Positions 60,801-64,000 of a stretch of 64,000 nucleotides of DNA are shown piece after piece. The position numbers were made by a program, and so were the translations under genes. Below the pieces are notes generated by a model. It searched no databases. It was not told the DNA's origin and saw nothing but the letters and a program-made list of their open reading frames with translations. The DNA is from Apostichopus japonicus (taxonomy: Eukaryota > Echinodermata > Holothuroidea > Aspidochirotida > Stichopodidae), in assembly GCF_037975245.1 (NCBI RefSeq), contig NC_092578.1, positions 5,435,001-5,499,000 of the forward strand. The letters run 5' to 3'. Each line of letters begins with the position of its first letter. Position 1 is the first letter of the stretch.

Positions 60801-60990
60801 CACCCGAGGGAAAAGCGGGCACGACCTTTGTTACGAACCAACAAACTACCAGACCTGGCAGGCCTACCTTAGAGTGCTGGAGTTTTACTCTGCTGACTAG
60901 ACTTTTACCAAGCAGACAGAAACGGACTGTCTGCCACACACTGCATTTGACAAAATAGTTCACTTCTCGTCACAACACAGGGACCCAAGG
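57822..60990. other. No gene recognised
   Basis: Unassigned sequence with G-rich tracts and short simple repeats. Overlapping open frames at 60462-60963 on both strands lack known domains. The right end may be the 5' flank of the candidate exon at 60991. Confidence 0.45.
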
Positions 60991-61065
60991 ATGTATTCGT
61001 TGCTGCAAGCTACCGTTTGGTTATCCCTGTTGGGATTTGGATTCGGGAAACCGTTCACTTCTCAG
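60991..61065 (+). CDS. Candidate first coding exon of a secreted protein (signal peptide)
   Basis: ATG follows CCCAAGG. The frame encodes MYSLLQATVWLSLLGFGFGK and PFTSQ, then a GTATGA donor in phase 0. The hydrophobic core VWLSLLGFGFG with a small-residue exit looks like a signal peptide. The 75-base length and the clean codon-aligned donor support a first exon. No downstream exon was found in the remaining 3 kb, so the gene would continue past the window. Function unknown. Confidence 0.45.
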
Positions 61066-61080
61066 GTATGATATGAAAAA

Positions 61081-62853
61081 AATTATTAAATAAATAAACA
61101 TTTTTCGTTCTTATTTGGGGGGGGGGGGGGGGGTTAAAGAGAGAGATGCTAGAGGACGTCTGGAGCTTTTTGAAAATTACGAAATTTAAATTAGGCAGGT
61201 AACTTTCCACCTGTAGGCATGTATATGTAAATCAATTTGCCTTTTAATTTACATTGAAAAGGAATTTTGGTGACATAGTTTAAATAACTAATAACAACTT
61301 AACATTCTCAGAAGGAATCTTTTTTAAAAGTGAAAGGTTTGACGGAACATTTCGTCATATAATTTGTCGAGGGATGACCCTGTGTGTTGAAACATTTATT
61401 CTAGATAACAATGTATGTCCCAGCGTAAATCGATGAAATATATCAATTCATTAGCTATACATGCAACGTGTAAACGATGACGTCATATACGCAAACTACC
61501 TATGATTTAATTTGTGTATTTTACTTTGTTTTTTTAATTAATGATTTATTTTTTATATATATATTTTTTATGCCTTGTCATTTTTTTTCTGTCTCACCTG
61601 CTGACTACAACTTGACCTTTTAAGATACGTTTTTTTTTCTTCAAAACAACGGCAGTTATTTTACCACACACGTTTATCACAAGGGTATAGTTTGTTGCGC
61701 AGGTTTCCCATGCCTAAAGTCGGTAACTACTATCATACGGTTAGAGTCGTCCAACACGGCAACATACAGAATCGCTGTACTCAAAGCCGAAGCTTAGTTG
61801 GTGCAAATCCTTCGATCAGCAACGGCAAACCGTAGTTTCTCAAAAAGGTTGCTTTTCCAAAAATCTTATGGTATGCACTGTTTGTCACATTAGAAAGAAA
61901 AACAAAAGAAACCATTTAACAGTTTCAATAAAGTTATCAAAGGGACATTAAAATTGTACGTGGTATATTAATAATTTTGTAAGTTAGTAAATAGTAAATT
62001 AGTTAATGTTGATACTGTTATGTAGTTAGCATGTCTTTAAATGTAAAAATATGTTGTGGTTGGTACAGAAATTGTTAACCCCCTAACAATTGTTGATGTC
62101 CTGAAGCTTTAGTAAGTACCATTATGTTGACAGGGGTAACGTAAGTTGGCTTAAAATAAAATAAATAATAAATATCTATAATAATATATCTATAACGTAA
62201 ATAACTGCATTCACGGCAGAATACGTATAACACACGTATTGTTTATGTAATCTGAAGAAAAAAATTATCGCTCGGCTACTCCAAAATGTATATGACATGC
62301 CAACTTTACGCATAATGAGTAGAACTCCTGTAACAAATCTTACGCGGTACAGGTAGGACCCTTGTAATGTCATCTGCGAATTAATCAGGTCACACAACCG
62401 GAGTCTATGCATGCCAAATTCTTCAATGCCGCCCTTATTTCCTGTCGGGAAACATTTCATACTGTAGTCTTGATTTTCAATACTTAACAATACGACTGGA
62501 CAATGTTGTATTTTATAATAATATGCCGTACGAAGCCTATACGGACATCGATAGCATATGTCTGTGTGTGGATACCCTTTTAGTTCATATCAGAGAATTG
62601 ATGGGACAAAAACTTAAAGGAATACTTTTCGTTGCATGTGTTCTCGAAACAGTGATCTCACGACAGACATACCTTCAGTGAATAATCCCGTTTTTTTTGT
62701 GCTTTTGTTTGTTAATACATAAATATGTTCCAAACCAATTACTACACAATATCCATACATGTCTTTTGCTGGACTTCAGATGGAGAAATATGCCAGATTC
62801 AAGACATTATTGACCACTAACGGAATTTCGATTCTGGTCACCTCACAATCGTG
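61081..62853. other. No gene recognised (possible intron)
   Basis: AT-rich with a poly-G tract at 61117-61133. No exon-like frame with flanking splice sites was recognised. Confidence 0.45.
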
Positions 62854-63497
62854 CAAGGGCGGCGGAACCGGGGGGGGCACAGGGGGCACGTGCCCCCCAC
62901 TTTTCCTCAGGTTAAAAATGTGCCCTTTTTCTACATAAAAATTGAGGTGTCTCAAGTTAGCAAGAGGCTGCAGGGAACCAGAATGAACACTCGGGAAGGG
63001 CCGTTTCCGGCCATCTGAGGGGTTTGTAAAACCAACAATTTTCTTGTACGCTCCGCGCCAACCGATGGTGGCGCTCCGCTCAGATAGTCGTGCATACAAC
63101 TTTGCAAATCCTGGCTACGCCCCTGACTTTTAATGAATTTCTGTGGGTCAAACTCAAAGCTATTTCGAATGGAAAACAATTTGTTAAGATATTAACAAGA
63201 AATAAACTCTTAATTCGGAAGATTCCTACATTAGCAACTAGCATGATTTCACCTCATTTTGTATCAAAAGAAAACTTTTTCCTTGTTTCCCAATTTGCAC
63301 ATTGGATATTGCAGTGCTAGTATGCATATTTTCCTTGAGAGTGTTGATGTAGTGATGTGTATACGCAAATAAGATAATACAATAAGAGTTATAAAGGGTA
63401 CTAAATATAAGGCTGCATCAGTCCAATCGAATTTCTGCAAAGTGCCCTTTGATGTCGGTGCCCCCCCCCCAGATTAAAAGTGCTTCCGCCGCCCTTG
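62854..63497. mobile_element. hAT MITE with perfect 8-bp target duplication
   Basis: 644 bp. Ends CAAGGGCGGCGGAA and TTCCGCCGCCCTTG are exact inverted repeats. Flanked on both sides by CAATCGTG (62846-62853 and 63498-63505). Internal hairpin at 63046-63080 (GTACGCTCCGCGCCAACC / GATGGTGGCGCTCCGCT). No transposase frame. Confidence 0.92.
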
Positions 63498-63505
63498 CAA
63501 TCGTG

Positions 63506-64000
63506 ACAACACAATATAGTCATAATCGTACTTTTCCAAATATGTATGCAATGTCCTGGCATCCAGTGTTCTATAGTGTCTTGCAAACCCTTCCCATGCC
63601 GTGAACAGAGAACCGATTAAGAAACAAAGAAAGGCGGAGCAGGCCTAATTCACATGTCACAACAGGAATGTTCAGGGTGGTGAGTTGATATGATAATCGA
63701 GCTCTGAGTCACCTGTTTGTATCTCAAATAATCGTCCTAGTACTTCCTTATGACTTCCAGACAATACTAAGGCCTATGTCAGTCATTGTGGGAGTATAGA
63801 GCGCTGGCGTGTCAATTTATCAACACATCATCATGGGCATGTTATATGTGATTGACCCGTAGCATTATGGCACGCCCTAAACCTGTTGCGGTTAAAATAC
63901 ACACACACACATATATATATATGTATGGCAAGCCATATGGGACAAACACCGCATAATATATCCCCTCGTATTATACGAATATATATATATACGCATGTTA
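63506..64000. other. No gene recognised
   Basis: Unassigned sequence ending in short CA/TA repeats. Confidence 0.45.

Noticed and set aside
60462-60963. Overlapping 94-140 aa frames on both strands
   Set aside because: No domain or repeat structure, both strands are equally open, and there is no splice context; treated as chance.

Overview
This is a eukaryotic nuclear window with intron-rich genes, GT-AG splice sites, AT-rich DNA (by eye) and many short non-autonomous transposons. Protein similarity recalled from memory, the recurrent CTAACGTTAG-style text and the SINE/MITE load suggest a marine invertebrate deuterostome, most likely an echinoderm. Sea cucumber is only a guess. No search was run, so names rest on recognisable family motifs.

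Layout. (1) 649-4010, plus strand: the last four coding exons of a METTL6-type tRNA m3C methyltransferase; its 5' part lies left of the window. (2) 8356-15192, plus strand: a complete eight-exon OSGEPL1 (mitochondrial Kae1/TsaD-family tRNA t6A synthase). All splice phases agree and predict 410 aa. (3) 15201-20311: a gene-free gap between two convergent gene ends, with one tRNA-derived SINE. (4) 20312-45407, minus strand: an ANKAR-type ankyrin and armadillo repeat gene. I assembled 18 coding exons, including a 12-nt microexon; the frame stays open throughout and predicts about 1409 aa. The last exon is the least certain. (5) 45408-64000: mostly repeats and unassigned DNA, with one candidate signal-peptide first exon at 60991-61065.

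The OSGEPL1/ANKAR pair is tail-to-tail here, as I recall it is on human chromosome 2q32, so this looks like old conserved microsynteny. METTL6 and OSGEPL1 both act on tRNA around the anticodon loop (m3C32 and t6A37), but nothing in the sequence shows that their neighbourhood is functional.

No wholly new gene system was found. The most unusual content is structural. A nested transposon complex at 27269-32572 contains a solo LTR and a hAT-like insertion, and a second copy in the same window preserves both empty sites. A 12-copy, 52-bp minisatellite was built from an ANKAR exon-intron junction, so every unit carries a 5' splice site. Two decayed echoes of a METTL6 exon start lie directly upstream of the real exon. 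There is also a perfect 78-bp palindrome, a candidate hammerhead ribozyme, three TTAA-flanked MITEs, two SINE families and several hAT-like MITEs sharing an internal hairpin.
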